Shown one piece after another: positions 8,505-18,527 of a stretch of 64,000 nucleotides of DNA (positions are counted from its first letter, which is position 1; every line of letters starts with the position of its first letter). The DNA comes from Nematocida homosporus (Eukaryota; Microsporidia), in assembly GCF_024244095.1 (NCBI RefSeq), contig NW_026250677.1, positions 17,141-81,140 on the forward strand, written 5' to 3'. The translations under genes and the position numbers were made by a program. The notes below the pieces were generated by a model. That model ran no database searches. It was not told where the DNA came from and was given only the letters and a program-made list of their open reading frames with translations.

Positions 8505-10037
8505 TTAGTGACAATCAAAGTACACTCTGATAATGTTTTCGGCTTTAGAGGCAATTTTGACGTTCTCGGCCGTTTGTAACTCTTCTACCTGGTCCAGAAG
8601 AGTTGTGTTTTCAATATCAGTGGCCACCTGGTTCTCAGCCCCCATTGACTCAGTACGGCCACATTCAAGTAAGTTAGTTATGCAGTCCAGAATCACAGCA
8701 GTTACTTTAGTATCATTACGAATCATCGGCAGGACTTTAGCAAAGGCCGGAATAGTCCCTGCTCTAAGTACTTCCCGGGCCTGGTGAATATGTTCATTAG
8801 CATGAATAGTTGCATTGCAAATAGCCCAACAAGCTTCAACTTTAGTCGCTTGATCGGCATTATTCACGGCATTAACCAAGATCTCCAAAAACCCAGCCTT
8901 GATTACTTCATCAATCTGAGCCGGTGTACCAGCCGTAATATTAGAAATAACCCAGCAAATCTCTTTCTTAATCCGTAAACTCTTCTTGCTATCAAATGGC
9001 ACACTATAGATATGCTTCAGAATATCAATCACTCCTAAACTTAAAATGTAATCGGTATGATGGTCTTCATACGTAATAATATTACCAAGCGTACGCATAA
9101 TAGGAGAAATAGTCTTCTCACGCCGCGTAATAAACTCTGTCTCTTCTTTAGACACTAATTCCTGATAAGAAGCCAATATACGCACTGTATCCACAATAAT
9201 ACCCGTTTCTAAGACTAGATTGGCCTGAGGAACTCCAGCATCACAAATATAACTAAGCGCCCAAAATGCATCGGCTAAAATATCAGGATTACTTTCAGTT
9301 CTAATAAGAGTTACTACCGCAGGTAAAGACATTTGCATATGCTCAAAAGGTGCCGGTGGATTACGTCCCCGATTAGTATTACTAAGTGCCCAAATGAGGT
9401 TCTTTAAAAAGCCTAAGAATGTCTCACGGTTGTTCATAGCCATTCCAATAAGACCTAGTAAAGGTTCGGTTACTCCTCCCCTAATAACTAAGTCTCTAGC
9501 CTCCTCGCCATCTCCAGATATATTACCTAGAGCCCAAACGGCTTGATCCTGTAGTTCTAAGTCATCAATATGCATAAGCTTAATTAAGTTAGTTACACAA
9601 CCACACTTAATCAGTGCTTCTGTTTGATAAGAATTACCTGAAGCTATATTAGTAACAACCCAAGCTGACTCGTGCATAATACGTTTGACCTTCTCCTTGG
9701 GAATTGTGGCAAAGAAGGGGTTGTTGGCATCAATTAGCTTAGAGAAGACTGGAGTTAAGCCATTTTCAACAATACTATCAATAGGAGGGACTTTAGTAGC
9801 ACTTAATAAACGACGGAATTCAGTGACGGCATCAACGATCTTATCGGCATCATCAGAAGTGACTTTCTCGGCTAGTTCACTAATACTATAGAGACTTGGA
9901 CCACGACTGATCGCCATTGTTCTTTTCTTCTGTAACATTTCATTTCGTTTTTGATTTCTTAATTCGACTGTTGAAGTAGTTCTGGTTTCACGGGCTGACT
10001 TGGCATCGCGATTAGTACTCTTATATCCGTGGTGCAT
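8505..10037 (-). CDS. SRP1: Importin subunit alpha (karyopherin alpha)
   Basis: The 510-residue protein has a basic N-terminal importin-beta-binding region (about 1-45; HHGYKSTNRDAKSARETR, RNQKRNEMLQKKR), followed by armadillo repeats from about 65 to 460. The repeats carry the conserved pocket residues in AWVVTNIASG, QAVWALGNISGD, NLIWALSNTNRGRNPP, DAFWALSYICD, EICWVISNITAG and EACWAICNAT. These Trp/Asn ladders bind classical nuclear localisation signals, and the IBB region recruits importin beta for transport through the nuclear pore. The length matches the family (about 500-540). The C-terminus is slightly shortened and acidic. Confidence 0.95.
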   Translation of the reverse strand: MHHGYKSTNRDAKSARETRTTSTVELRNQKRNEMLQKKRTMAISRGPSLYSISELAEKVTSDDADKIVDAVTEFRRLLSATKVPPIDSIVENGLTPVFSKLIDANNPFFATIPKEKVKRIMHESAWVVTNIASGNSYQTEALIKCGCVTNLIKLMHIDDLELQDQAVWALGNISGDGEEARDLVIRGGVTEPLLGLIGMAMNNRETFLGFLKNLIWALSNTNRGRNPPAPFEHMQMSLPAVVTLIRTESNPDILADAFWALSYICDAGVPQANLVLETGIIVDTVRILASYQELVSKEETEFITRREKTISPIMRTLGNIITYEDHHTDYILSLGVIDILKHIYSVPFDSKKSLRIKKEICWVISNITAGTPAQIDEVIKAGFLEILVNAVNNADQATKVEACWAICNATIHANEHIHQAREVLRAGTIPAFAKVLPMIRNDTKVTAVILDCITNLLECGRTESMGAENQVATDIENTTLLDQVEELQTAENVKIASKAENIIRVYFDCH

Positions 10038-10141
10038 GTTAAAAGAAAAATAAAACGCATAGATATGCTTTGGGGGTGTATTAGATGGTTTAGATAGGGT
10101 TTGGGTAGTATTTAGTGGTTGTTTGAGGGGTTGGAGATTGA

Positions 10142-10408
10142 TTATTCTTGGTTGGTGTGTGTTTTGTAGTATTGGGGTGGATCTAATATATCTTTGGGTG
10201 TAGCTGTCCTGTCTTTTTTCCTTTTTGGGCTATTTATTTGGTAGGTAGATGGTAGTCTTTGGCAGATATCTTGGGGTTTATGGTGGGGTTGTTGTTTATC
10301 AAGAATGTACTCGCGAATGAGATAGGCTAGCCAGAGGGCAATAAATATTCCAATGACATCACCAATAATCTCGAGGCAAATACCAGCATTCACGGCAGCA
10401 GTGTGCAT
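10142..10408 (-). CDS. Small single-span membrane protein, unknown
   Basis: An 88-residue frame has an ATG at 10408. A hydrophobic segment spans about 9-30 (GICLEIIGDVIGIFIALWLAYL), followed by a basic, Pro-rich tail with a KRKK cluster. The topology suggests a small tail-facing-cytosol membrane protein. I recognise no family. It lies 104 bp downstream of the importin alpha start region, on the same strand. Moderate support only: there is one clean membrane helix and a plausible start. Confidence 0.5.
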   Translation of the reverse strand: MHTAAVNAGICLEIIGDVIGIFIALWLAYLIREYILDKQQPHHKPQDICQRLPSTYQINSPKRKKDRTATPKDILDPPQYYKTHTNQE

Positions 10409-10710
10409 AAATTAAAAAGGAGTCGTTGCTAATTGCATTAAGTTGCATTAAGTTGGGTTTGGTTTAGTATTGAGTTGAGGTTGGGTTGGGTTGAGTTGGG
10501 TTTAGATTGGTATTGTCTTAGTATTATGTTGAGTTTAGTACTAAGTTGAGTTTGGTTTAGTACTAAGTTGAGCTTAGTTTAGTTTAGTATTGTCTTAGGG
10601 TAATGTTAAGTGGCAAGATTACTAACTATAAACTGACTTAACTTGACTTAACTTAACTTAATTCACTAATATACATGTCGTGCTCTAGGTGGCTACACGC
10701 CGTTTACAAC
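10409..10710. repeat. Low-complexity GTTGAGTT/TAGTACTAAG region
   Basis: GTTGGGTTGAGTT and TTAGTACTAAGTTGAG units fill about 10435-10600, then the strand bias flips to CTTAACTT. This is the 5' flank of the small membrane-protein gene. No gene is seen. Confidence 0.55.
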
Positions 10711-10985
10711 CAAACGTACTCCACGAGAGACAAATTGAGTTGGTATTGAGTTGGCATTGAGTTAGTATGGGAGTCTGAGCAGTTTATAGATCTAATATAG
10801 TATTCTGTACGCCCTTAATGTATGTCATAGAGAGTCCTTTTCCATCTTCATCGTATATTTACACTCTAATTGGATTGTTTAGAGTAGTACGGAATAGATA
10901 TCTACATTATCTGTACCTACTCGTTTAAAAGTAGAGACGATTTGAGAGTCTCATTAAGATCTGTGGATGGTACAGACACTACATA
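10711..10985 (+). repeat. Dispersed non-coding repeat, copy 1
   Basis: This resembles the sequence at 62454-62648 over two blocks: an AAACGTACTCCACGAGAGAC block, and a longer block from about 10878 with GTAGTACGGAATAGATATCTA, CTCGTTTAAAAGTAGAGA, CATTAAGATCTGTGG and GGTACAGA. Spacing between the blocks differs, because copy 1 has about 80 extra bases. No open frame is shared. It may be a degenerate mobile element, an RNA gene family or a duplicated regulatory segment. Confidence 0.55.
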
Positions 10986-11227
10986 CATATCATTCTTATA
11001 TTAGATTGTCTTTATTCTAATCACCTCTTGCTACTATGCCAGCCAAATACTCAACTTAGTACCAAACTTAGTACTAAACTAAACTCAACTTAGTACTAAA
11101 CTTAGTACTAAACTAAACCCAACTCAACTCAACTCAACCCAACCCAACACAATACCAAACCCAACTCAACTCAATACTTAACTAACCATATCATACTAAT
11201 AACCCAATTAGACCAATTTTTTAGTTT
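10986..11227. other. 5' flank of the acyltransferase gene
   Basis: Positions about 11045-11200 consist of ACTTAGTACTAAACT and CAACTCAACTCAACCC units. There is no gene. The C-rich form lies on the sense strand of the downstream gene. Confidence 0.5.
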
Positions 11228-12256
11228 ATGCCAAAGAAAGCACACACCCGTTTAGAAGATACTTTGACTTCTCCTAAAACACTTCCTTTACTCCAAGACA
11301 TTCTCTACTGTACGGCCCTTGCTGGAAAAGCCCTGGTCCAAGATGAGTTTTCTCTTTGTTTCCATCAGACTATCGATGAAACTAAGCCTCCTATCACTTG
11401 TTCTTATCTTTTGGGTGTCTTCTTTCGTTATATGGTCTTGTTTCCCTTTCGAGTTGTTTTTACCTTAGTTTCAATTGTAGCGGTTGGTTTCTTAATTATA
11501 CTTACTAAAGTAATTGGACTACAAACTGTCTCTAATTGGTCACTAAGTAAAGGTTGCCAACTGCTTCTCTGGTGTATGGGTCTGCGTGTAACTCATTATG
11601 GCCACAAACCTAAACTGAAAATTCCGCATGTCTTTGTGGCCAACCATACAACGTATTTAGACTATTTAGTACTGAGCAGTCATAAATTTCCCCATTCAGT
11701 GATTGCTCAGAAGCAGCCGGGGGTTATGTCTATGCTTTTGAAACTAGTTAGTGGTGCTATTGAGTTTGAGCGTAAAGATAAGTCTAATCGGCAGCAGATT
11801 AAAGAGAATATTGGGCAAATAACTAAGTCGGCCTCTCTTTTGATCTTCCCGGAAGGTACTTGTGTTAATAACGAGTATACTGTGATGTTCCAGAAAGGAG
11901 CTTTTGATTTGCACATTCCAGTTTGTCCGGTGGCTATTAAGTATAACAAAGACTTAGCTGATCCGTACTGGAATACTCGTAAGCAGTCCTTTACTAAGCA
12001 TTTTGTTTATATGGCTACGCGTTGGAAGACTGAGGCTTCAGTTTGGTGGATGGCTCCTATGTCGGTTGAGTCTAAAGAAACCTCAGCTGAGTTTGCCTCC
12101 CGAGTGAAGCGCAAGATATCGGAGCGGGCTGGACTCAAAAATCTTATCTGGAATGGGTACCTCAAGCACTGCAAGACTCCTGAGGAAATGAAAGAGATGA
12201 AACTCTGGGGTGGCTTATCTACTCCCCTCTTTCAAACCATCAGCCAGCGCCAATAG
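11228..12256 (+). CDS. Glycerol-3-phosphate acyltransferase, GPAT3/4-like (PlsC fold)
   Basis: The 342-residue protein has the acyltransferase motif NHTTYLD (His140, Asp145) and the FPEGTC motif (207-212). It then has the CPVAIKY segment and a C-terminal LKNLIWNGYLKH that parallels the LxDLLWDGxLKR of animal GPAT3/4. Hydrophobic segments before the active site (about 60-98) should anchor it in the ER membrane. It would acylate glycerol-3-phosphate, or possibly lysophosphatidate or a lysophospholipid, at the start of phospholipid synthesis. The GPAT3/4 assignment rests on the C-terminal half; substrate choice is uncertain. Together with the CTP:phosphocholine cytidylyltransferase at 28758 it points to endogenous phospholipid synthesis. 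Confidence 0.85.
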   Translation: MPKKAHTRLEDTLTSPKTLPLLQDILYCTALAGKALVQDEFSLCFHQTIDETKPPITCSYLLGVFFRYMVLFPFRVVFTLVSIVAVGFLIILTKVIGLQTVSNWSLSKGCQLLLWCMGLRVTHYGHKPKLKIPHVFVANHTTYLDYLVLSSHKFPHSVIAQKQPGVMSMLLKLVSGAIEFERKDKSNRQQIKENIGQITKSASLLIFPEGTCVNNEYTVMFQKGAFDLHIPVCPVAIKYNKDLADPYWNTRKQSFTKHFVYMATRWKTEASVWWMAPMSVESKETSAEFASRVKRKISERAGLKNLIWNGYLKHCKTPEEMKEMKLWGGLSTPLFQTISQRQ

Positions 12257-12934
12257 ACAGTATAAAGTATTTGTATTGCCAGATATAGAGAAGTGCTAAA
12301 AGATAGAACTAGCCCGATTTGGTACATACAAGCAAATATGGTGCGCTAAGGTGCTGCGTGTCACAATAAATTGAGTTAGATATATATATTGAGTTAGGTT
12401 GAGTTAAGTTGAGTTAAGTTAGTTTGATATTGAGTTGGGTTTGTGTTAGTTTGGTGTTGAGTTAAGTTATGTTAAGTTATGTTAAGTTGAGTTAGATATA
12501 CCTTGGTTTGTGTTAGTTTAGTATTGAGTTAGTTTAGTATTGAGTTATGTTAAGTTAGATCGGGTTGATTTGAATGACATCAATAAATTGAACTCAACTT
12601 AATGCAATTTGGGATTACATTAAATCTAAATCCAATAATAACCCGTTCAAAGTTGAATTTTGAAAGCTCTACTTTGTTTTTAGTTTTCTTAGACTAGTTT
12701 AACTTGGTGATCATTTATATCAGTCTTTTGAATAGATAGAAATGTATTGGGTTAGTATTGTCAAGGTTTGTGCTAGTATTGGGTTAGTTTGGGTTCAATT
12801 TATTGATTTGAGGGTAGTATTAGGTTGATGGTGCGGTGTTGGGTGGATGGGTAAGAAGGGATTGTCTTGTGGATAATAAAACCTAGCAGAGTGTACTTGG
12901 GGTCTAGAACAATCTTAATCCGACTAAAGTAGGG
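12257..12934. repeat. Intergenic low-complexity region
   Basis: Positions about 12370-12560 are GTTGAGTTAAGTT units in the 3' flank of the acyltransferase gene, in the G-rich orientation. The remainder (12600-12930) is AT-rich and mixed, with no convincing gene. Confidence 0.5.
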
Positions 12935-12944
12935 TATATATATA
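12935..12944 (+). promoter_or_regulatory. TATA box of membrane-family gene 1
   Basis: TATATATATA ends 19 bp before the ATG at 12964, the same geometry as in the three paralogues. This implies a transcript that starts at or just upstream of the start codon. Confidence 0.6.
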
Positions 12945-12963
12945 GACCAGGCTTTCTTTAGGA

Positions 12964-13911
12964 ATGGAGAGCTATGGCTTGGTCAGCAACTACAACGACA
13001 TTACGGTTACCAAAGAGATTTCAGTAACTATAGCAATAGTTTATCTAGACATAATGATGTACATGATCGCTCAAATGCTTCTGTACACACTTCAGAAGCG
13101 GATCCCTCTTAGCAATCCGACCGACACGGGCATCCGCTATCTGTATTTGGCCGCTTTTCTGAGCAATGGGTTTGTTGCAAAGCTAATCTACGGAATTCTG
13201 ATGACCGAAGGACTCTTACAAAGAAACCTTATGCAGGTCATTGTCTGCACGTTAACCCAGTTTGTTATTATGGGCATTCGCCTCTGGATAACCCTAACGC
13301 TAGATACAGGGGCGGGTGTTACTTATATTATTATGTCCGTTAATATTACCGGAATTGTAGTGGATACACTCATTATGCTTTACATAGTTGCCAAACAGCG
13401 AAAGGAGTTTAGATGGTTCCATTACAAGACTTTTGGAGCAAACATTAAACGGAACAACATGTTTTCAATTCGCAAACTCTTAGACTTATCTTTTAAAACC
13501 GGATTCCAGTTGTTTATTTCTATCTGGATTGTGTCCTTTTTGATTATGGATATTGGAACTTCTCTAATCATAGAAACTATTCTCTATGTGGCATTGATAA
13601 CAATCTATCAAATTGATTGCTATGAACTTATCCCAATAAGAATCGCTAATATTACACTTACTCTAGGCATGGGCGTCTATCTAATAACCCAGATAATCTT
13701 CTTTAATGATCTTCTTAGGCCGGTGCCTACAGAGGCATCTGACGCGGCAAATGATCCTTACCTGCTTATAACCCTCCTATTGCGATTGGCAGTGCATTTG
13801 GTGTACGCCGGACTGCTTATTATCGACATGCGTTCCTTCAACAAGGGCATTCTCTACTATCAGGCTCGAAGAGAAAAGAAGCGCAAGACCATCGATGGCA
13901 CGGGCAACTAA
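12964..13911 (+). CDS. Eight-span membrane protein, family member 1
   Basis: The 315-residue protein begins MESYGLVSNYNDITVTKEIS and is clearly paralogous to the genes at 17216, 18528 and 20079. About eight hydrophobic spans are visible, with a conserved central block LLQRNLMQVI.CTLTQFVIMGIRLW, a K(Q)RKEFRWFHYKTFGAN loop, and a DCYEL motif after span six. The tail is basic (RREKKRKT) and shorter than in members 3 and 4. The layout could suit a receptor or transporter, but I recognise no known family. Confidence 0.75.
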   Translation: MESYGLVSNYNDITVTKEISVTIAIVYLDIMMYMIAQMLLYTLQKRIPLSNPTDTGIRYLYLAAFLSNGFVAKLIYGILMTEGLLQRNLMQVIVCTLTQFVIMGIRLWITLTLDTGAGVTYIIMSVNITGIVVDTLIMLYIVAKQRKEFRWFHYKTFGANIKRNNMFSIRKLLDLSFKTGFQLFISIWIVSFLIMDIGTSLIIETILYVALITIYQIDCYELIPIRIANITLTLGMGVYLITQIIFFNDLLRPVPTEASDAANDPYLLITLLLRLAVHLVYAGLLIIDMRSFNKGILYYQARREKKRKTIDGTGN

Positions 13912-14651
13912 TTACACGCTAACCCAACCTAACCCAATACCAACCTAACACAACCGAATACCTCACGCCTAGGCGATGGAGAACCCGATTCTTTACGTTC
14001 TTTTGAGTAGCCGTGGAAGTAATAAAAGGAGATGGCTGTCAAGTTAACCTCAGCAAACCGAGATCAAGTAGTTGCAACTTCTCACGTGTTGAAAACTAGC
14101 GACACAACCACTGATAGTGATAAATGTAAACTATAACAGACATAACAGATAGAAGGGCATATGCTTGTAATGAAGCATGGCGATAAGTAAGCAAGGAAAT
14201 AGAAACCTAATACTAACAACAACAAATCCAAGACCAACTCAATTCCAGTAAAAACGATAGAGATCGCGATATATAACACAACCCCATATAAATGGCAGCA
14301 TTGGTGTTCACTTAAACAAGAGCGTGGTGTTTAGCTACATTACATAGCAACTATTAATAAAGTTTACCAAGGCTGTCTTCATAATTGTCTTTATTTAAGC
14401 CTTACTAGCTGTGAGGAACGTGTTCTTCTTATGCGTTGGGTTAGTATTGGGTTGGTATATATGGAATATTAAAGTGGTATTAGCATTGGGTTAGTGTTTA
14501 AATGATATTTGAATTAGTATTAGGTTGGCATTAGGTTGGCAGATAACTTCACTGATTGTGGCGTTTGGAATGATAGTTTTAATAGAAAAGTAATGATTTG
14601 TTATTGTTTTGATCTTGATGGTGTATAAATTAAAAAGATAGCGAAAATTAA
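13912..14651. other. Intergenic region, no gene identified
   Basis: Mostly AT-rich unique sequence, with short TTGGGTTAGTATT units near 14430-14540. A few ATG frames of 20-35 codons occur, and one minus-strand hydrophobic frame lacks an ATG. None is supported. It contains the promoter of the gene at 14652. Confidence 0.45.
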
Positions 14652-16466
14652 ATGAATATGCTATCGAATGAGTACGCTTTGAGTGTTCAACAGTTATTTT
14701 GCTTGCTAGTTGGTTTGGGTTTTGCTTGGTGCTCTCTAAATGGAGGCAGGTGTGAAATGGCGGCTGGTAAAATAGCACAAGACCTGTGCCAGTGTAGATT
14801 AGGATTAAAGTCCATAGAGCCAATAATTAACCCAATGACACCAAAGGATGCGGTCGAAAAGGTGCGAGAGATAATGCGGCTAGATTTAAGTGACACAGAT
14901 ACTGGTGGTATCGATGATGTTCCAGTTGAATACGAATGCAGTGGCAGGGAAAAGGTATCAACCTGCCCGATCGTATATTATACTGGTAAGAGAGAACCGC
15001 ATGTAATCCCCAAAGGACCCACAGACAGCTCTTCAAATACTATTGCAAGTGAAATGCAAGAAGTAAATGACACACCCGCATCGACAAAGCACCCTCAAAA
15101 GATACCGGTGAGGTCAGCACAAGAAATAAGAAACAGCACAGGCAAATGTGTAGACGATGGTCTGGAGAGAACAAATATTAGTCCTATGTCAGAATGGCCG
15201 ATGCCAGTGGATGAGCAAGTGTATCTCTATGACCTTCTCTTGCACAAAGACAACACTTTAACCAACGCCGAGAAAGTCGCCGAACTCCAGAAGTGCTTCC
15301 TGGTGTGCTCAAGCCAATCTGCTGTGGGAAAGTTTGAACTAACCGCTCGCCAATCATTCTGTCTTTATGACATCCACGTAAATAGTCGCTGGACCGACCA
15401 AGATCTGACAAATCTACTGACAACCTTAACCAAGTTCAGCAAAATTGAACTTGATGTGCTGATTTGCTTAAGGCTTTGTAAGACCCCATTCGCTCTCCAG
15501 ATATTGGCCCAACTCCTAGCGACAATTACCCAACCAGCATCTTGTCTCGTCCCATTTATTCCCATCTGCCTATCTTCAAGTACTTCAACAAGAGAGGCGA
15601 GCACTCTATCACCCGAAGAAGAGGATCTACAAATGCAGTTCCTCCAGAAACTTAAGAAAGTCGATAAATCACGATATGCGCTAGACTTAAAGATCTTAAA
15701 TCTCACCCGCCCTTTTCTGAGACTCTTCTGGCCAGTGCTAACCCAATTCAGAATATACTCCTTAGCCTTAGATAAACCCTACATTACAGAGTTAGACTTC
15801 TTCGACCAAATTAACTGGGAAGATACCTACAGGACTGAGATACAAGTCGAGGAGCCTAATACTATCATCGCCTTCCAAGTCCCGCGCAGTTACCATGTAG
15901 ACAGAAGAACGCCAGTATGCACTTATCTATACATCGGCACAAGCAAAGACTATCACCAAGCTCTAGATAGCCCCACCAATATTATCCTTAATCTTAGAGG
16001 ATATTTCCAACCAAACGGCTTGGGCAAGACTCCATGGGAGCATAACAAACTATCTTTGTCCTTTGACCTTCTACTCTCTTATGTCACCTTCGGCCTTGCC
16101 AGGACAGAGCACACCAATGTGCTCAGAATAACGAACGTCCCTCTTGGCTTTACCTATAAACATGCCGAGGCCATGCAGAAACGCCTGGTTGAACAGCATC
16201 CAAAACGGCCACATTATAACACATCGGTTGATTCTACTAGCACAGAACAGACTAGTCACTATCTTAAATTCAATCATATAAATATCATCCAAGCCAATGA
16301 CCAAAACAGTTCCGTCCTAACCTCAGGCGAAAAGAGTATGTTACTGGCCAGCTTCCCGAGAATAACATATGACGAGCAATACTATGTATGTGGTGTGGAG
16401 AACCCCGAAATCAAGAACAACACGTCACTACTGACAAGAAACGACAGCAAGTGCACTGTAGTCTGA
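14652..16466 (+). CDS. Large putatively secreted protein with LRR-like stretches
   Basis: The 604-residue protein has a hydrophobic segment at about 14-28 (LFCLLVGLGFAWCSL) that can act as a signal peptide or anchor, and a Cys-containing N-terminal region. Residues about 180-380 are leucine-rich, with irregular hydrophobic spacing (LTNLLTTLTKF, LALDKPYITELDFF) that resembles degenerate leucine-rich repeats. I recognise no catalytic motif. It may be a distant member of the LRR group represented at 44754 and 62936, but this is inference. It interrupts the membrane-family array. Confidence 0.65.
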   Translation: MNMLSNEYALSVQQLFCLLVGLGFAWCSLNGGRCEMAAGKIAQDLCQCRLGLKSIEPIINPMTPKDAVEKVREIMRLDLSDTDTGGIDDVPVEYECSGREKVSTCPIVYYTGKREPHVIPKGPTDSSSNTIASEMQEVNDTPASTKHPQKIPVRSAQEIRNSTGKCVDDGLERTNISPMSEWPMPVDEQVYLYDLLLHKDNTLTNAEKVAELQKCFLVCSSQSAVGKFELTARQSFCLYDIHVNSRWTDQDLTNLLTTLTKFSKIELDVLICLRLCKTPFALQILAQLLATITQPASCLVPFIPICLSSSTSTREASTLSPEEEDLQMQFLQKLKKVDKSRYALDLKILNLTRPFLRLFWPVLTQFRIYSLALDKPYITELDFFDQINWEDTYRTEIQVEEPNTIIAFQVPRSYHVDRRTPVCTYLYIGTSKDYHQALDSPTNIILNLRGYFQPNGLGKTPWEHNKLSLSFDLLLSYVTFGLARTEHTNVLRITNVPLGFTYKHAEAMQKRLVEQHPKRPHYNTSVDSTSTEQTSHYLKFNHINIIQANDQNSSVLTSGEKSMLLASFPRITYDEQYYVCGVENPEIKNNTSLLTRNDSKCTVV

Positions 16467-17215
16467 GTCCCAAAAGGAAACAGACGCGATCCTATTTTCG
16501 ACGGGCATCTTAGTACCACAAACAAGGCGCCCAAAACACAGTAAGTACTCAACAAGAAATAATGGTTTCCGGCAATACCATTAACAACCCAAACCAATCT
16601 AAAGCCATCTAAACACAAGGAAGTAGTTTTTATTAACTCCAGTAACTTCAAGGCCCCTAAACCCTCAGCAACTGTTTCCCTAGTCACCTAAATGGGCTAT
16701 CTTCGAATTTCAAATCGCGCCAGCCATAAATATCTATTGTTCAAACCATCTATTCACCAGATCTCTGTGACAGAAGGACGGGCGCAGCACCTCTCACCCG
16801 TGTGGAATACAAACCCAATTGGGAATGTAGTGTCCCTTTCAACCCAGTTAACCACAAATAAACCACACACCAAAAACCTAGCCTAGACTGAACTTATCTT
16901 TATAACATTTCTTACACTACATATATCTTATTTTCAAAACAGTATTTCGTTATCTACCCAGCCTAGCAAAATATCAACCCAGGGCTAGTTGTGTAAAGAA
17001 GCACAAGCACACACTAATACTAGTCATCTTAAAAACAACTAAGACTTGAAGGAGGATTTATTCCTGGACTTCTATTGCGTTAAGTTAAGTTGGGTTGAGT
17101 TGAGTTGGGTTGAGTTGAGTTGGGTTGAGTTGAGTTAGTATTGGATTGAATTGGGTAAGTGCTATTGAGTTAGATATTATATTAAAAAGCGAACAGTATT
17201 TGTGGGTTATATTAT
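16467..17215. other. Convergent intergenic region
   Basis: This lies between the 3' ends of the genes at 14652 and 17216. It holds GTTGAGTTGGGTT units at about 17075-17160 and an ATG frame of about 64 codons (16692-16886) without recognisable features. Nothing else is evident. Confidence 0.45.
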
Positions 17216-18211
17216 CTATTGTGCTGTTACTTGTATGTAAGGTGGAGTGGATTCGGTGTTAAGCATGATATCTACACTGCTGATAAACTTGCGCTTCTTT
17301 TGTTTGAGGGCTAGGGTGCAGAGGATGCCCTTATTGAAGGAAAGTAAATCAAGGGTAAGAATGCCGACGTAAAAAGCACGCAGCAGTACTCGCAGAGAAA
17401 GTGTAACAACCAGATAAGGATATATTTCTGAATATGTTAAATTGCCTGCTATGGGCCTAACCGCATAACGGAATAAGATTATCTCAATTAGCAAAAAGAC
17501 TGTCATGCCGAAATTAAGTGATATATTAGCCATTCTCACAGAGACAATCTCGTAGCAGTCAATCTGGGAAATCAGTAGTATAGCCACATAAAGCACAGTT
17601 TCAACGATTAAAGTGACCCCCACTTTCATAATCAAAAAGGAAATAATCAGCATCGACATGAATAGCTGGAAGCCCGCCTTAAGTGATAAATCTAGGAGTC
17701 TTCGAATAGAAAACATGGTGTTACATTGGGTGTTCGTTCCAAAGGGTTTATGGAAGAACCAGACAAACTCTTTTCGCTGCTTAACAATTATGTACAGCAT
17801 AATAAGCATGTCCGCTACAATTCCGGCAATATTAAAACCCAAAACAAGATAACGAAGATTTGTTCCAGCATCTAGCACCAGAATCATCCAGAGCCGAATG
17901 CCCATAATAACAAACTGCGTTAAGGTACAGACAACAACTTGCATAAGGTTTCTTTTTAATAGCCCCTCTGTCATCAGAACACCATAGACTAGTTTGACTA
18001 CAAATCCGTTGTTTAAAAAGGCCGATAGAGAATAGTAGTGTGTCTCTATATCTGCTGTAGGGTAAAACCGAACTCGCATCTGAAGTGCATATAAAAGCGA
18101 CAATGACACCATATAGACAAATAGATCCAGATAAATCACTGCCAGAATAACTGAAATCTCCTTAGTGATGGTGATACCATTGTAGCTGCGCACTAGACTG
18201 TATCTACCCAT
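17216..18211 (-). CDS. Eight-span membrane protein, family member 2
   Basis: The 331-residue protein starts MGRYSLVRSYNGITITKEIS. It is the most divergent of the four paralogues in the window and the only one on the minus strand, yet it keeps LLKRNLMQVVVCTLTQFVIMG, the KQRKEF loop, the DCYEIV motif and the final SFNKGIL segment before a basic tail. About eight hydrophobic spans are predicted. It is divergent from member 3 with only 316 bp between the starts. Function is unknown. Confidence 0.75.
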   Translation of the reverse strand: MGRYSLVRSYNGITITKEISVILAVIYLDLFVYMVSLSLLYALQMRVRFYPTADIETHYYSLSAFLNNGFVVKLVYGVLMTEGLLKRNLMQVVVCTLTQFVIMGIRLWMILVLDAGTNLRYLVLGFNIAGIVADMLIMLYIIVKQRKEFVWFFHKPFGTNTQCNTMFSIRRLLDLSLKAGFQLFMSMLIISFLIMKVGVTLIVETVLYVAILLISQIDCYEIVSVRMANISLNFGMTVFLLIEIILFRYAVRPIAGNLTYSEIYPYLVVTLSLRVLLRAFYVGILTLDLLSFNKGILCTLALKQKKRKFISSVDIMLNTESTPPYIQVTAQ

Positions 18212-18230
18212 TCCGAAAGGAAGGCGGGGG

Positions 18231-18238
18231 TATATATA
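18231..18238 (-). promoter_or_regulatory. TATA box of membrane-family gene 2
   Basis: TATATATA on the minus strand lies 19 bp from the ATG at 18211, followed by CCCCCGCCTTCCTTTCGGA directly before the start codon. The CTTTCGG(A/G)ATG end is shared with members 3 and 4. Confidence 0.65.
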
Positions 18239-18445
18239 AGACCTATTATGGTCTTATTAGGGAGGTTCGAGTGTGGATCGTGCGTGGATCACCAAGAAGC
18301 TTGGTGACTACCAGAACTTATATTGCAGCAAACTATAGTGTCTGCTGGCCAAAACATATATTTGATTTCAAGTTTCCATCTCAAATATGGCAATAAAGAA
18401 GCATTATTAGCAGCCGAGTGGCTATTGAGTCTATACTATACGGCA

Positions 18446-18527
18446 TCGGTCAATTCTGACGCCCCCCGCCTAGCACCTCCAATAATGCCAGAATAGGCTT
18501 TATATATAGCTCCGTCTTCCTTTCGGG
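18446..18527 (+). promoter_or_regulatory. Conserved 82-bp promoter of membrane-family gene 3
   Basis: It is nearly identical to 19997-20078, with a handful of substitutions. Ordered elements are a TCGGTCAATTCTGAC block, the GC-rich CGCCCCCCGCCTAGCACCT, CCAGAATAGGCTT, a TATATATAG box about 20 bp before the ATG, and CTTTCGGG abutting the start codon. The GC block stands out in AT-rich surroundings and is a candidate factor site. Confidence 0.7.

Noticed and set aside
14082..14279. Minus-strand hydrophobic frame
   Set aside because: It starts at a GTG with no ATG, and Leu-rich sequence arises easily in AT-rich intergenic DNA.
16692..16886. 64-codon plus frame after the putatively secreted gene
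   Set aside because: Convergent 3' region, no motif, Thr/Ser/Asn-type composition typical of random translation here.
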